NCBI RefSeq assembly: GCF_005774735.1
Contig: NZ_VBUM01000025.1
Location: 1-39,898, forward strand
Direction: 5' to 3'
DNA length: 39,898 nucleotides
From: Microbacterium sp. 5K110
GTDB lineage: Bacteria; Actinomycetota; Actinomycetes; Actinomycetales; Microbacteriaceae
Shown: piece by piece, positions 19,541 through 26,983 of the stretch
Layout of the letters: each line of letters begins with the position of its first letter
How positions within the stretch are numbered: the first letter of the stretch is position 1
Notes under the pieces: generated by a model
The model's input: the letters and a program-made list of their open reading frames with translations, nothing else
Told to the model about the DNA's origin: nothing
Database searches by the model: none
Made by a program: the position numbers and the translations under genes

Positions 19541-22378
19541 ATGCCCGCCCGTGTACACGCCGTCCTCGTGGTCCGCCCCGAAGGACGCATCCCCGCCGCT
19601 CCCCACCTCACGCGCACCCTCGAGGCGCTGGCCGCCCAGACTCGGCCGGTCGATGCCCTGACGATCGTGCTGTGCGGTGCAGATCCGGAGTTGACCCGCA
19701 TCGCGGCGGCCTCCGGCGCGGAAGGCGTGATCACCGCCTCCCCGGGGACGCCGTTCGCCGCGGCGACCGCGTTGGCGAGCCCCCGTCTGACGGGGGACGC
19801 CGTCTGGCTCCTCGCCCAGGACACCGCGCCCGACCCCGATGCCCTGCTGCGCCTCGCGGGCGCGCTGGAGCTGTCGTCGTCGCTCGCCCTGGCCGCGCCG
19901 AAACTCGTCGCGTGGGACGACCCGGCCGAGATCGTCTCGCTGGGCGTGAGCGTGACCCGCTACGGCCGCAGTGTCGAACTCGCCGCCGGTGAACTGGACC
20001 AGGGCCAACGCGACGGGGATGCCGACGTGCTCGGCGTCGACGTCCGCGGGGTGCTCGTGCGCCGTGAGTCGTGGCGCGCGCTCGGCGGCCTCGACCCGGC
20101 CCTCGGCGGCGCGGACGAGGGACTCGACCTCGGCATCCGCGCGCGCTTGGCCGGCGACCGCGTCTCGCTCGTTCCCGCCGCACGGATCGCCGTGGCCGGC
20201 GACGGCGTCGCCGCGATGGCGCGGGGTCGCGCCCGCGCCCGCCGACGTGCCTTCGCCGAGCGCACCGCGCAACTGCACCGTCGGTTGGCGTACGCGCCGG
20301 CGGCCGCGGTCGTGCTGCATTGGCTGTCGTTCCTGCCGCTGGCGCTGTGGCGCACGATCGCCCACCTCGTGGCCAAGGTGCCTTACAAGGTCGTGCCGGA
20401 GTGGGGTGCCGCGATTCTCGTGATGGCCCGCCCGGCCGCCGTCGCCCGCGCCCGCCGACGGATCCGCACTCTGCGCACCGTCGGATGGTCCCGCATCGCG
20501 CCCCTGCGTGTCTCGCGGTCGGAGCTCCGGCTGCAGTGGGCGGGAGACGCGGCCGAGAGCGACGCGCCCGTGCGCTCCGAGCTGCGCTTCTTCGTCGGCG
20601 GCGGGGCGTGGGTCGTCCTCGGTGCCCTCGCGGTCTCCGCCCTGCTGTTCGCCCCTCTGCTGGCCTGGCCCGTCCTCGGCGGCGGCGCGCTCGCCCCCCT
20701 GCGGGCGAGCGTCGCCCAGCTGTGGCAGGACGCGGCCTGGGGAGCGCGTCCTCTCGGCCTGGACGTCGTCGGTCCCGCCGACCCGTTCTCGGCACTCATC
20801 GCCCTGATCGGATCCCTGTCCCCGGCCGAGCCGTCGCGGGCGCTCGTGGTGCTGTGGATCCTCGCCCTGCCGCTCGCGGTGCTGGGCGGGTGGTTCGCCG
20901 CCACACGCGTCACGGAATCCTCTCTCCTGCGCATCACCGCCGCGCTCGCCTGGGCGCTCGCCCCCACCTTCCTCGCCGCGCTCGTCGAGGGCCGGCCCGC
21001 CGCGCTCCTGCTGCATCTGCTGCTGCCGTGGCTCTTCTTCGCCGCGAGCGTCGCGCACCGGTCGTGGGCGCCCGCGGGAGCGGCATCCATCCTGCTCGTC
21101 GCCGTGCTGGCGTGCTCCCCCTCGCTGGCTCCGGCCGTCGTCGTGTTGTGGTCGGCCGCGCTCGTCGTGGTGGCCCTGGCGGCCCCGCGGGGGATCGCCC
21201 GCGTGGTGTGGCTCGTCATCCCCTCGATCGTGGTGTTCGCGCCGCTCATCTGGACCCAGGTCCGGCTCGGGAACCCCTGGGGACTGCTCGCGGATCCGGG
21301 TGTGCCCTTCGCGGGCGCCGAAGCCACCGCCGACCCCCTCGGACGTGCGCTCTTGGCCGCCGGGTTCCCCACCTCGGATCCGGGCGGGTGGGCCGCGCTC
21401 ACCGGCGGTCCGGTGTGGTGGGTGGCGCTGCTCGCCGCCCCGCTCGCGGTGCTCGCCCTCCTGGCCGTGCTGACCCCCCGGTGGATCACGGCGACCAGCC
21501 TGCTCGTGATCGCGGCGACGGGCCTGGCGACCGCGTTCGCCGCCGTCGGGATCGCGGTGACGTTCGACCACTCCACGCCGGTGGCCCTGTGGCCCGGCGC
21601 GGGGCTGAGTGTCGCCTGGCTCGGCGTCGTGGGCGCGGCCGTGATCGCTTTGGATGCCGGTCTCGTCGAGCGCGTGCGCGTGTTGCGGCCGATCGGGGCG
21701 GTCGTGGCCCTCGCGGCCCTGCTCGTCGCCGTGGCGCCCTCGCTGACGGCCGTGACCACCGCATCTCCCCGCGCCGTGCTCACGAACGGCCCCGTCTCCA
21801 CGCTCCCCGCCTTCGTCGCCGCGGAGGGGCGAGGGTCGACCGCGATGGGCACGATCGTGCTGGATCCCCGCGCTGACGGCTTGCGCGTCGACGTCGTATG
21901 GGGCGGCAGTGCGACCCTGACCGGGCAGAGCACGGTCGAGGCCACCCGCACGCAGGCCCGCCCCGCGGACGAGGAACTCGCCGCGCTCGCCGCCGACCTC
22001 GTCACTCCGTCCTCCGAAGACGCCGTCGCCGGCCTCGCGGCCCGCGGCATCGCGTTCGTGCTGCTCGAACCGGCTCCCGGGGGAGAGGACGACGTCATCC
22101 GCGGCGCCCGTCTGACCGCGGCGACCTCCCTCGACCAGCGCAACTCGCTCGACGGCGTCGGGTCGACCGCACGCGGCGAGCTGTGGCGCGTGACCTCCGA
22201 GGTCCAGCCGCGCGCCGGGCTCGATGCCCACCAGACCCGCGTGCAGCAGCTCGTCGCGGTCGGTTCGCTCGCGGCCCTGCTCGTCGCCCTGCTGCTGGCG
22301 GTTCCCACCGCCGCATCGCGGCGCGTCGCCCGCCGCACTCCGCGCACCGTCGGACCCGTCCGGGGAGGTACCCGATGA
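19541..22378 (+). CDS. Large GT2-membrane fusion protein of the whiB2 neighbourhood
   Basis: This 945-residue protein has an N-terminal GT2-like domain (about residues 1-290) followed by about 12 membrane segments (about 360-760), an extracytoplasmic domain, and a final membrane segment near 905-925. The GT2 fold is suggested by HAVLVVRPEGRIPAAPHLTRTLEAL, an Asp-containing LLAQDTAPDPDALLRL where active enzymes usually have two or three Asp, and LGVDVRGVLVRRESWRALGGLDPAL. The degenerate metal site makes activity doubtful. Proteins of this layout are found next to whiB in many actinobacteria, but I know of no assigned function. It overlaps the DUF5719 gene by ATGA. The C-terminal part could receive or move a glycan, which is speculation. 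Confidence 0.75.
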   Translation: MPARVHAVLVVRPEGRIPAAPHLTRTLEALAAQTRPVDALTIVLCGADPELTRIAAASGAEGVITASPGTPFAAATALASPRLTGDAVWLLAQDTAPDPDALLRLAGALELSSSLALAAPKLVAWDDPAEIVSLGVSVTRYGRSVELAAGELDQGQRDGDADVLGVDVRGVLVRRESWRALGGLDPALGGADEGLDLGIRARLAGDRVSLVPAARIAVAGDGVAAMARGRARARRRAFAERTAQLHRRLAYAPAAAVVLHWLSFLPLALWRTIAHLVAKVPYKVVPEWGAAILVMARPAAVARARRRIRTLRTVGWSRIAPLRVSRSELRLQWAGDAAESDAPVRSELRFFVGGGAWVVLGALAVSALLFAPLLAWPVLGGGALAPLRASVAQLWQDAAWGARPLGLDVVGPADPFSALIALIGSLSPAEPSRALVVLWILALPLAVLGGWFAATRVTESSLLRITAALAWALAPTFLAALVEGRPAALLLHLLLPWLFFAASVAHRSWAPAGAASILLVAVLACSPSLAPAVVVLWSAALVVVALAAPRGIARVVWLVIPSIVVFAPLIWTQVRLGNPWGLLADPGVPFAGAEATADPLGRALLAAGFPTSDPGGWAALTGGPVWWVALLAAPLAVLALLAVLTPRWITATSLLVIAATGLATAFAAVGIAVTFDHSTPVALWPGAGLSVAWLGVVGAAVIALDAGLVERVRVLRPIGAVVALAALLVAVAPSLTAVTTASPRAVLTNGPVSTLPAFVAAEGRGSTAMGTIVLDPRADGLRVDVVWGGSATLTGQSTVEATRTQARPADEELAALAADLVTPSSEDAVAGLAARGIAFVLLEPAPGGEDDVIRGARLTAATSLDQRNSLDGVGSTARGELWRVTSEVQPRAGLDAHQTRVQQLVAVGSLAALLVALLLAVPTAASRRVARRTPRTVGPVRGGTR

Positions 22379-23772
22379 GCGATCGTCGCCTGGTCCGTTG
22401 GGCCACCACCAGCGCCCGTGTCGTCGCCGGCAGCGCCGTCGCCGCGGCCGTGGTCGTCGGAACGGTGGCCGGCATCGCCGCCCCGTGGCCGACCCGCGTG
22501 GCCGAACCGGTGCGGGTGCAGGTCACCCCGGCTCCCTCGGACACCGTCCTCGCGTGCGACGGGCCCGTCTTCGCCCTGGGGCGCACGGCAGAGTCGGCGG
22601 GCGCCCTGAGCGTCGCCGCCGCCCAGGAGACCGTGGCGGGACCGGAGGGGACGGGAGCGGACGTCTCGACCCTCGGCGGCGCGACCGCCGACGGATCGGG
22701 GGATGCCACGGCCTTCCGGGCGCCTCCGATCGACCGTGTCGCGACCCCCTACGCCGCCGCCGGTTCCGCCACCGTCGCCTCGAGCGACCTCACCGGATTC
22801 AGCGCCTCGGCGTGCCGCCCGCCGCTGGCGGAGTCCTGGCTGGTGGCGGGAGCGACCACGACGGGCGCGAACGACCTCGTCGTCCTCGGCAATCCCGGCG
22901 ACGTCCCGGCGACCGTGCAGCTGTCGGTCTACGGCGCTCAGGGCGTCTCGACACCGCCGGGCGGCACCGGCCTCGTCGTCCCCGCCGGTGGGCAGCGCGT
23001 CCTCCCGCTCGCCGGCCTGCTGCTGGGCGAGGAGAGCCCGGTGGTGCGGGTCGTGGCCACCGGCGCGCCCGTGCACGCCTCGCTCCAGACGAGTCTCACC
23101 CGCGTCCTGCTCCCCGGGGGCAGCGATCAAGCCGCCCCGCTCGCGCAGGCCGCGACCGATCTCGTCATCCCCGGTGTTCAGGTGCTCACGACCGGCGAAG
23201 GGAACGCGGGCACGGTCCTGCGGCTGCTCTCGCCCGGCGCCGAGGCGTCGGCGACCGTGACGATCGCTCCCGTCGACGGTGGTGCGCCGGTGGGCGATCC
23301 CCGCACGCTCGCTCTGCCGGCCGGGACACCCACTTCGCTCGACCTGTCGGGACTGGCCTCGGGCGCCTACACGATCTCGGTCCAGGCGACCGAGCCCGTC
23401 GTCGGCGGCGCGTGGTCGACCACGGGTTTCGGGGAGGGCGCGGACTTCGCCTGGTATGCCCCGGCCCCCGCGTTCGCGGCATCCGGTCTCGTGGCGGTCG
23501 CCCCCGGTGCCGGGGGCACGCTCGTGATCGCCGCGGATGACGCGAGCGGACCGGCGTCGGTCTCGGTGACGCCGCAGTCCGGCGGGGTCCCCGTGACCGT
23601 CACGGTGCCCGCGGGAGGCTCCGTCGCGGTGCCGGTCACGGCCGGCGTGTACGAGCTCGCTCCGGACCGCGCGGTGCACGCGGCGGTCTCGTACGCGGCT
23701 CCCGGGGCGCTGGCCGGTTACCCGCTGTGGCCCGCCGACGCGGCGGCGGGAGCCCTGACGATCCTGCCCTGA
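22375..23772 (+). CDS. DUF5719 family membrane-anchored secreted protein
   Basis: This 465-residue protein has a basic start (SDRRLVRWATTSARV), one membrane segment at about residues 15-37 and a long extracellular part rich in Ala, Gly, Val, Ser and Thr made of beta-strand segments. It matches the DUF5719 family, which is found with whiB2 and the preceding GT2/membrane protein in actinobacteria. The membrane segment is likely an uncleaved anchor; there is no lipobox. Two Cys (near residues 62 and 149) could form a disulfide. The start at 22375 overlaps the previous stop and has GGGGAGG about 6 bases upstream. No activity is known; tight coupling suggests a complex with the upstream protein. 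Confidence 0.8.
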   Translation: MSDRRLVRWATTSARVVAGSAVAAAVVVGTVAGIAAPWPTRVAEPVRVQVTPAPSDTVLACDGPVFALGRTAESAGALSVAAAQETVAGPEGTGADVSTLGGATADGSGDATAFRAPPIDRVATPYAAAGSATVASSDLTGFSASACRPPLAESWLVAGATTTGANDLVVLGNPGDVPATVQLSVYGAQGVSTPPGGTGLVVPAGGQRVLPLAGLLLGEESPVVRVVATGAPVHASLQTSLTRVLLPGGSDQAAPLAQAATDLVIPGVQVLTTGEGNAGTVLRLLSPGAEASATVTIAPVDGGAPVGDPRTLALPAGTPTSLDLSGLASGAYTISVQATEPVVGGAWSTTGFGEGADFAWYAPAPAFAASGLVAVAPGAGGTLVIAADDASGPASVSVTPQSGGVPVTVTVPAGGSVAVPVTAGVYELAPDRAVHAAVSYAAPGALAGYPLWPADAAAGALTILP

Positions 23773-23785
23773 GCAGCGGCGCCGC

Positions 23786-24217
23786 TCACAAGAAGCGGAA
23801 GCGCTCGGGGCCGAGATCCCATGGGTCGCGTTCGAGGTACTCGGCCGCTGCCCGGAACACGGCGCCCTCGATCATCATGCGGCGGTGCAGGTCGTCGTCG
23901 ATGTGCGGGTGGCCGAGTCGCTCGATCGGAACGCGGTAGAGGATGATGCGCTTCTGCTCGCGCAGCACCTGCCAGCGGGGGATCGCTCCGGTGGCCGAGG
24001 GGGGCATGATGCCGATCTCGAACGACACGTCGCGCAGCTCGCTCCACGCCGACCGCAGGAATTCGGCGGCCGTGCTCACGGCGATGTCGAAACGCTCGAT
24101 CCGGGTGTCCAGCGGGGGCAGGGGCGGCCGCACGACGGGGCTGCGGTTCTCGCGGCCGTGACGACCGTGGCGCGAGGGCCGCGCGACCGGCCGGGCCTCA
24201 CGGGATCGACGACGCAT
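23786..24217 (-). CDS. Metallopeptidase-family protein (Rv3259-like), probably without the zinc site
   Basis: This 143-residue protein has a very basic, Arg-rich N-terminal tail (residues 1-35), then a compact domain from PPLPPLDTRIERFD to the end. It resembles the small zincin-like family annotated as metallopeptidases, with the mycobacterial member Rv3259 next to whiB2. I find no HExxH: where the zinc helix is expected there is RRMMIEGAVFRAAAEYLERD. It may therefore be a non-catalytic member. It is convergent with the DUF5719 gene, with 13 bases between the stops. The start is the ATG at 24217; a shorter form starting nearer the domain is possible. Confidence 0.75.
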   Translation of the reverse strand: MRRRSREARPVARPSRHGRHGRENRSPVVRPPLPPLDTRIERFDIAVSTAAEFLRSAWSELRDVSFEIGIMPPSATGAIPRWQVLREQKRIILYRVPIERLGHPHIDDDLHRRMMIEGAVFRAAAEYLERDPWDLGPERFRFL

Positions 24218-24301
24218 GCGCCCATCCTACGGTCGAGGTGACCGTCGGGCCGTCGCGTGGTGGGCGACGATCCAGTCTTCCCGCGGTGACGGCGCGGCGG
24301 C

Positions 24302-24332
24302 CGGCGGGCGGTGCCATCATGAACGCCCGCCG
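24302..24332 (-). terminator. Possible terminator hairpin after the oxidoreductase gene
   Basis: CGGCGGGCG (24302-24310) and CGCCCGCCG (24324-24332) form a perfect nine-base stem with a 13-base loop, beginning nine bases past the stop of the minus-strand oxidoreductase. No U-tract follows. The rest of 24218-24341 shows nothing else. Confidence 0.45.
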
Positions 24333-24341
24333 ACCCGCGGT

Positions 24342-25286
24342 TCATCGGGCGTCGGCGGATGCCAGGACCACGACCTTGCCCGCGATGCGGCCCTCGCTCG
24401 CCTCGGCGTGCAGGGCGGGGAGGCCGTCGAGCCCGATCCGACGGTCGACGCCGGCGACGAGTTCGCCGGCATCGACGAGCCTGACGATCTGCGCGAGGCG
24501 CTCACGGTTCGCTCGGACGAAGACGGTGGCCGCGCGCACGCCGCGCGTTTCGTCGGAAGGAGTGGTCATGAACGCGGTGGTGCTGACCACGGTGCCGCCG
24601 TCGCGGACGAGCGCCACCAGGCTCGCGAATTCCTCGGGGTCGAGCGGGGCGAGGTTGAGCAGGACGTCGACGGGCTCGGTCACCGCGTCGAGCAGGGACT
24701 GGGCCGCGTGGTCGATGATGACGTCCGGCCCTGCGGCCGCGACCGCCGCGACGCTGCGCGAGCTCGCGGTCGCGATCACGTGTGCACCGGCGCGCCGCGC
24801 GAGGCGGATCGCGTGCCCACCGACCGCTCCGCCGGCGCCCACGATGAGCAGACGCTGACCGGCATGCAGCCGACCGTCATTGAAGAGCGCCTGCCACGCG
24901 GTCAGGGCGACAGAAGGCAGGGCGGCCGCGTCGGCGAGGGGAACGCTGTGTGGTGCCGTGACGAGTGCGGCGGCGGGGGCGACGACGTACTCCGCGGCCC
25001 CGCCGTCGGCCTCCATCGGCAGGAACCCGATGACGCCCTGCCCGACCTCGAGGCCGGTGACGCCCGCGCCGAGCGCGTCGACGACGCCGGAGACGTCATA
25101 CCCCGGGATGTGGGGGAGCGAGATCGGGATGGGGAGGAATCCGGCCCGCATCCCGTTGTCCGCGGCGTTGAATGCCGAGGCGGTCACACGCAGCCGCACC
25201 TGTCCCGCCGCGGGCGTCGGGATCTCGACCTCTTCGAGGCGGAGCACTTCGGGTCCGCCGACGTTATGGAACCGAACTGCCTTCAT
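24342..25286 (-). CDS. Zinc-independent NADPH quinone oxidoreductase-like protein (MDR family)
   Basis: This 314-residue medium-chain dehydrogenase/reductase begins KAVRFHNVGGPEVLRLEEVE, the classic quinone oxidoreductase start. It has the GroES-like domain at residues 1-120 with IPGYDVSGVVDALGAGVTGL, and a Rossmann domain with LIVGAGGAVGGHAIRLARRA for NADPH binding. Zinc-binding Cys are absent, as in this subfamily. Likely substrates are quinones or electrophilic enones. The ATG at 25286 has GAAAGGAC upstream. It is divergent from a MarR-type regulator, and its -10 box overlaps one of two identical palindromes, so it is very probably repressed by that MarR protein. Confidence 0.9.
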   Translation of the reverse strand: MKAVRFHNVGGPEVLRLEEVEIPTPAAGQVRLRVTASAFNAADNGMRAGFLPIPISLPHIPGYDVSGVVDALGAGVTGLEVGQGVIGFLPMEADGGAAEYVVAPAAALVTAPHSVPLADAAALPSVALTAWQALFNDGRLHAGQRLLIVGAGGAVGGHAIRLARRAGAHVIATASSRSVAAVAAAGPDVIIDHAAQSLLDAVTEPVDVLLNLAPLDPEEFASLVALVRDGGTVVSTTAFMTTPSDETRGVRAATVFVRANRERLAQIVRLVDAGELVAGVDRRIGLDGLPALHAEASEGRIAGKVVVLASADAR

Positions 25287-25305
25287 GATGATGTCCTTTC
25301 GTTGG

Positions 25306-25323
25306 TGCTTCGAACTCGAAGCA
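25306..25323. promoter_or_regulatory. MarR operator 1 (oxidoreductase side)
   Basis: TGCTTCGAACTCGAAGCA is an inverted repeat with eight-base arms around a two-base centre. An identical copy lies 35 bases away. It overlaps the -10 box (TATGCT on the minus strand) of the oxidoreductase gene. Binding by the adjacent MarR protein is inferred. Confidence 0.8.
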
Positions 25324-25325
25324 TA
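25320..25325 (-). promoter_or_regulatory. Candidate -10 box of the oxidoreductase gene
   Basis: TATGCT on the minus strand fits TANNNT and would give a leader of about 27 bases with GAAAGGAC before the ATG at 25286. Four of its six bases lie inside operator 1. Confidence 0.45.
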
Positions 25326-25340
25326 TGAGGACGGTAGCAG

Positions 25341-25358
25341 TGCTTCGAACTCGAAGCA
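25341..25358. promoter_or_regulatory. MarR operator 2 (regulator side)
   Basis: This is an exact second copy of the 18-base palindrome at 25306. It ends three bases before the -10 box of the marR gene and covers where its -35 would be, so binding would give autorepression. Confidence 0.8.
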
Positions 25359-25361
25359 AGG

Positions 25362-25367
25362 TAGGAT
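25362..25367 (+). promoter_or_regulatory. -10 box of a likely leaderless promoter for the marR gene
   Basis: TAGGAT ends six bases before the ATG at 25374, so the mRNA would begin with the start codon. Confidence 0.6.
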
Positions 25368-25373
25368 CGACGC

Positions 25374-25886
25374 ATGACCGATCTCCCTGCCGCCCTGAGT
25401 CCGCGGCAGCTCGACGCCTACTTCGCGTTCACCGAGGTGAGCAGCCTGGTGCGGCACGCCGTCGAGAAGCAGCTGCGAGAAGCGGGTGACCTCGGGTACG
25501 TGCAGTTCCAGCTGCTCGCCCGTCTCGGCGACGCTCCCGGAGGCGCGCTCCGCATGACCGATCTCGCGGACGGCGTCGTCTACAGCCGCAGCGGCCTCAC
25601 CTACCAGGCGCAGCTGCTCGAGCAGCGCGGGCTCGTGACCCGCGCCCCGTCGCCCGAGGACGAGCGCAGCATCGTCGTGACACTCACCGACGCGGGCCGT
25701 GCGACGCTCGCGACGGTGTTCCCCGGCCACATCGAAGCCGTTCACCGTCTCCTGTTCGCAGCGCTCGACGATGCCGACGTCGAGGCGCTCGCGGACGTGT
25801 TGGGTCGCGCGGCGGCTCGCCTGCGCGCCGACCCACCCCGCTCGGCCGCGGCGCGGCGTCGTCGGCCCGGCGCGGCCCCGGCCTAG
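25374..25886 (+). CDS. MarR-family transcriptional regulator
   Basis: This 170-residue protein has the MarR winged-helix domain. The N-terminal dimerisation helices come first, then LRMTDLADGVVYSRSGLTYQAQLLEQRGLV (about residues 60-90) as helix-turn-helix and EDERSIVVTLTDAGRATL as the wing and following helix, with the conserved D-x-R of the wing. C-terminal helices complete the dimer interface, and the last 15 residues are a basic, Arg- and Ala-rich tail. It is divergent from the quinone oxidoreductase and should bind the two identical palindromes between them, repressing both genes until a ligand or oxidant releases it. The inducer is unknown; it has no cysteine, so thiol oxidation within the protein is unlikely. 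Confidence 0.92.
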   Translation: MTDLPAALSPRQLDAYFAFTEVSSLVRHAVEKQLREAGDLGYVQFQLLARLGDAPGGALRMTDLADGVVYSRSGLTYQAQLLEQRGLVTRAPSPEDERSIVVTLTDAGRATLATVFPGHIEAVHRLLFAALDDADVEALADVLGRAAARLRADPPRSAAARRRRPGAAPA

Positions 25887-25889
25887 GCT
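25884..25889 (+). promoter_or_regulatory. -10 box of a likely leaderless promoter for the DUF3499 gene
   Basis: TAGGCT overlaps the stop codon of the marR gene and ends eight bases before the ATG at 25898. No ribosome binding site is seen. Confidence 0.5.
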
Positions 25890-25897
25890 GACCCGCG

Positions 25898-26104
25898 ATG
25901 CGCGACAGACTCTGCTCGAAGGTGGGATGCGCCCGCGAGGCGATGAGCACCCTCACTTACGACTACGGCGACCAGATGGCCGCGCTCGGCCCCCTCGGCC
26001 GTGCGGGCGACCCGCACGCGCACGATCTGTGCGCGATCCACGCCGACCGCCTGTCGGTTCCCCGGGGCTGGGTCGTCGTGCGCCACGAGACCCTCCGGGC
26101 CTGA
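25898..26104 (+). CDS. DUF3499 family small protein
   Basis: This is a 68-residue protein with a family pattern I recognise as DUF3499: RLCSKVGCAREAMSTLTYDYGDQ at the start, then HDLCAIHADRLSVPRGWVVVR. Cys6, Cys11, Cys45 and His48 (or neighbouring His) suggest a zinc-ribbon-like metal site. The mycobacterial member (Rv3258c) lies in the whiB2-manA neighbourhood. Here it is separated from that block by the oxidoreductase/marR pair. The C-terminus ends soon after the conserved part, so this is a short member; family proteins often have a longer tail. No function is known. Confidence 0.85.
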   Translation: MRDRLCSKVGCAREAMSTLTYDYGDQMAALGPLGRAGDPHAHDLCAIHADRLSVPRGWVVVRHETLRA

Positions 26105-26118
26105 CCCGGCCTCAGGCC

Positions 26119-26967
26119 TCAGGCGTCGGGCGCCGAGGTCAGGGACGCCGCCCGCTCGTTCTCGAGCAGGAGCGCCCGGTACTCCCTGTCGCGTCGCACC
26201 GCCGCCGCAGCGCGCACCAGCGTCTCGGGGTCGACCGCGGGCACGGGGGAGACGTACGGCTGCACCGACTGCGCCAGGCTCGCGGCGACGCGCGCGCGGG
26301 CGGCGGGCTCGAGCGCGTCGGCTCCGCGGACGAACTGCGCGACGCGGGCGGCCAGCCGGTCGGGGAGGCGTGAGACATCGGCGACCGCCGCCCACCCCTC
26401 CATCCCCGGGGGGACCCCCGGCGCCGCCGCCGGCAGCGGGCGCGTCCGCGTGCGCTCGCACGCCGTGCCGGCCATCAGGTCGCCGAGTCGCTGGGCGCGC
26501 GGAGTGAACATCCCCACGACGGCGGCGATGCCGCCGAGCGTGAACCACAGCTCCAGCACGCCCACGAGCGCGCGGATGAACGCCTGGCGGAAGCCGGTGG
26601 CTCCGCCGTCGACGCGCACGATGCGCCCGCCCACCGCGAGGCGGCCGAGACTGCGCCCGCGGGAGAGTGTCTCGACCGTCGTCGGGACGACCACCATCAC
26701 CGCCACGATGAGCACGATGACGCCGATGCGGAAAGCGCTGTCCGGAATCGTCCCACCGGCCACGAGGGCGGTGAGAAGGAGCGAGCCGGCCACGAGCAGC
26801 ACGATGCCGACGACCATGTCGATGAGGCATCCCACCGCGCGCAGGAAGAACCCGAGCGGCTGCACGTCCAGTGCGACGGCCTCGCCGGTGAGCGTCTCGT
26901 CGGCCGCGGCGTGCACGAGCGTCGTCGCGGGACCGGGGACCGGAGGGGATGCCGCGGGCGAAGCCAT
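26119..26967 (-). CDS. RDD family membrane protein
   Basis: This 282-residue protein has an RDD domain at about residues 35-165 with LDVQPLGFFLRAVGCLIDMVVG, in which the conserved Arg and Asp open the first membrane segment, a second membrane pair, and RGRSLGRLAVGGRIV between them. About four membrane segments are predicted. The C-terminal 100 residues are soluble and rich in Ala and Arg. RDD proteins are poorly understood; some act in ion transport. It is divergent from a SpoIIM-like gene with 16 bases between start codons. In other actinobacteria the RDD/SpoIIM pair lies beside MoxR and DUF58, which here are 7.7 kb away. Confidence 0.88.
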   Translation of the reverse strand: MASPAASPPVPGPATTLVHAAADETLTGEAVALDVQPLGFFLRAVGCLIDMVVGIVLLVAGSLLLTALVAGGTIPDSAFRIGVIVLIVAVMVVVPTTVETLSRGRSLGRLAVGGRIVRVDGGATGFRQAFIRALVGVLELWFTLGGIAAVVGMFTPRAQRLGDLMAGTACERTRTRPLPAAAPGVPPGMEGWAAVADVSRLPDRLAARVAQFVRGADALEPAARARVAASLAQSVQPYVSPVPAVDPETLVRAAAAVRRDREYRALLLENERAASLTSAPDA

Positions 26968-26970
26968 GCG

Positions 26971-26976
26971 TACAGT
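26971..26976 (+). promoter_or_regulatory. -10 box of a likely leaderless promoter for the SpoIIM-like gene
   Basis: TACAGT ends seven bases before the ATG at 26984 and lies in the 16-base gap between two divergent start codons. Confidence 0.55.
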
Positions 26977-26983
26977 TGATCAC

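Noticed and set aside
23775..23786. Palindrome AGCGGCGCCGCT between the convergent DUF5719 and metallopeptidase-family genes, considered as a terminator.
   Set aside because: Too short and without a loop or U-tract; such G+C palindromes are expected by chance at this composition.
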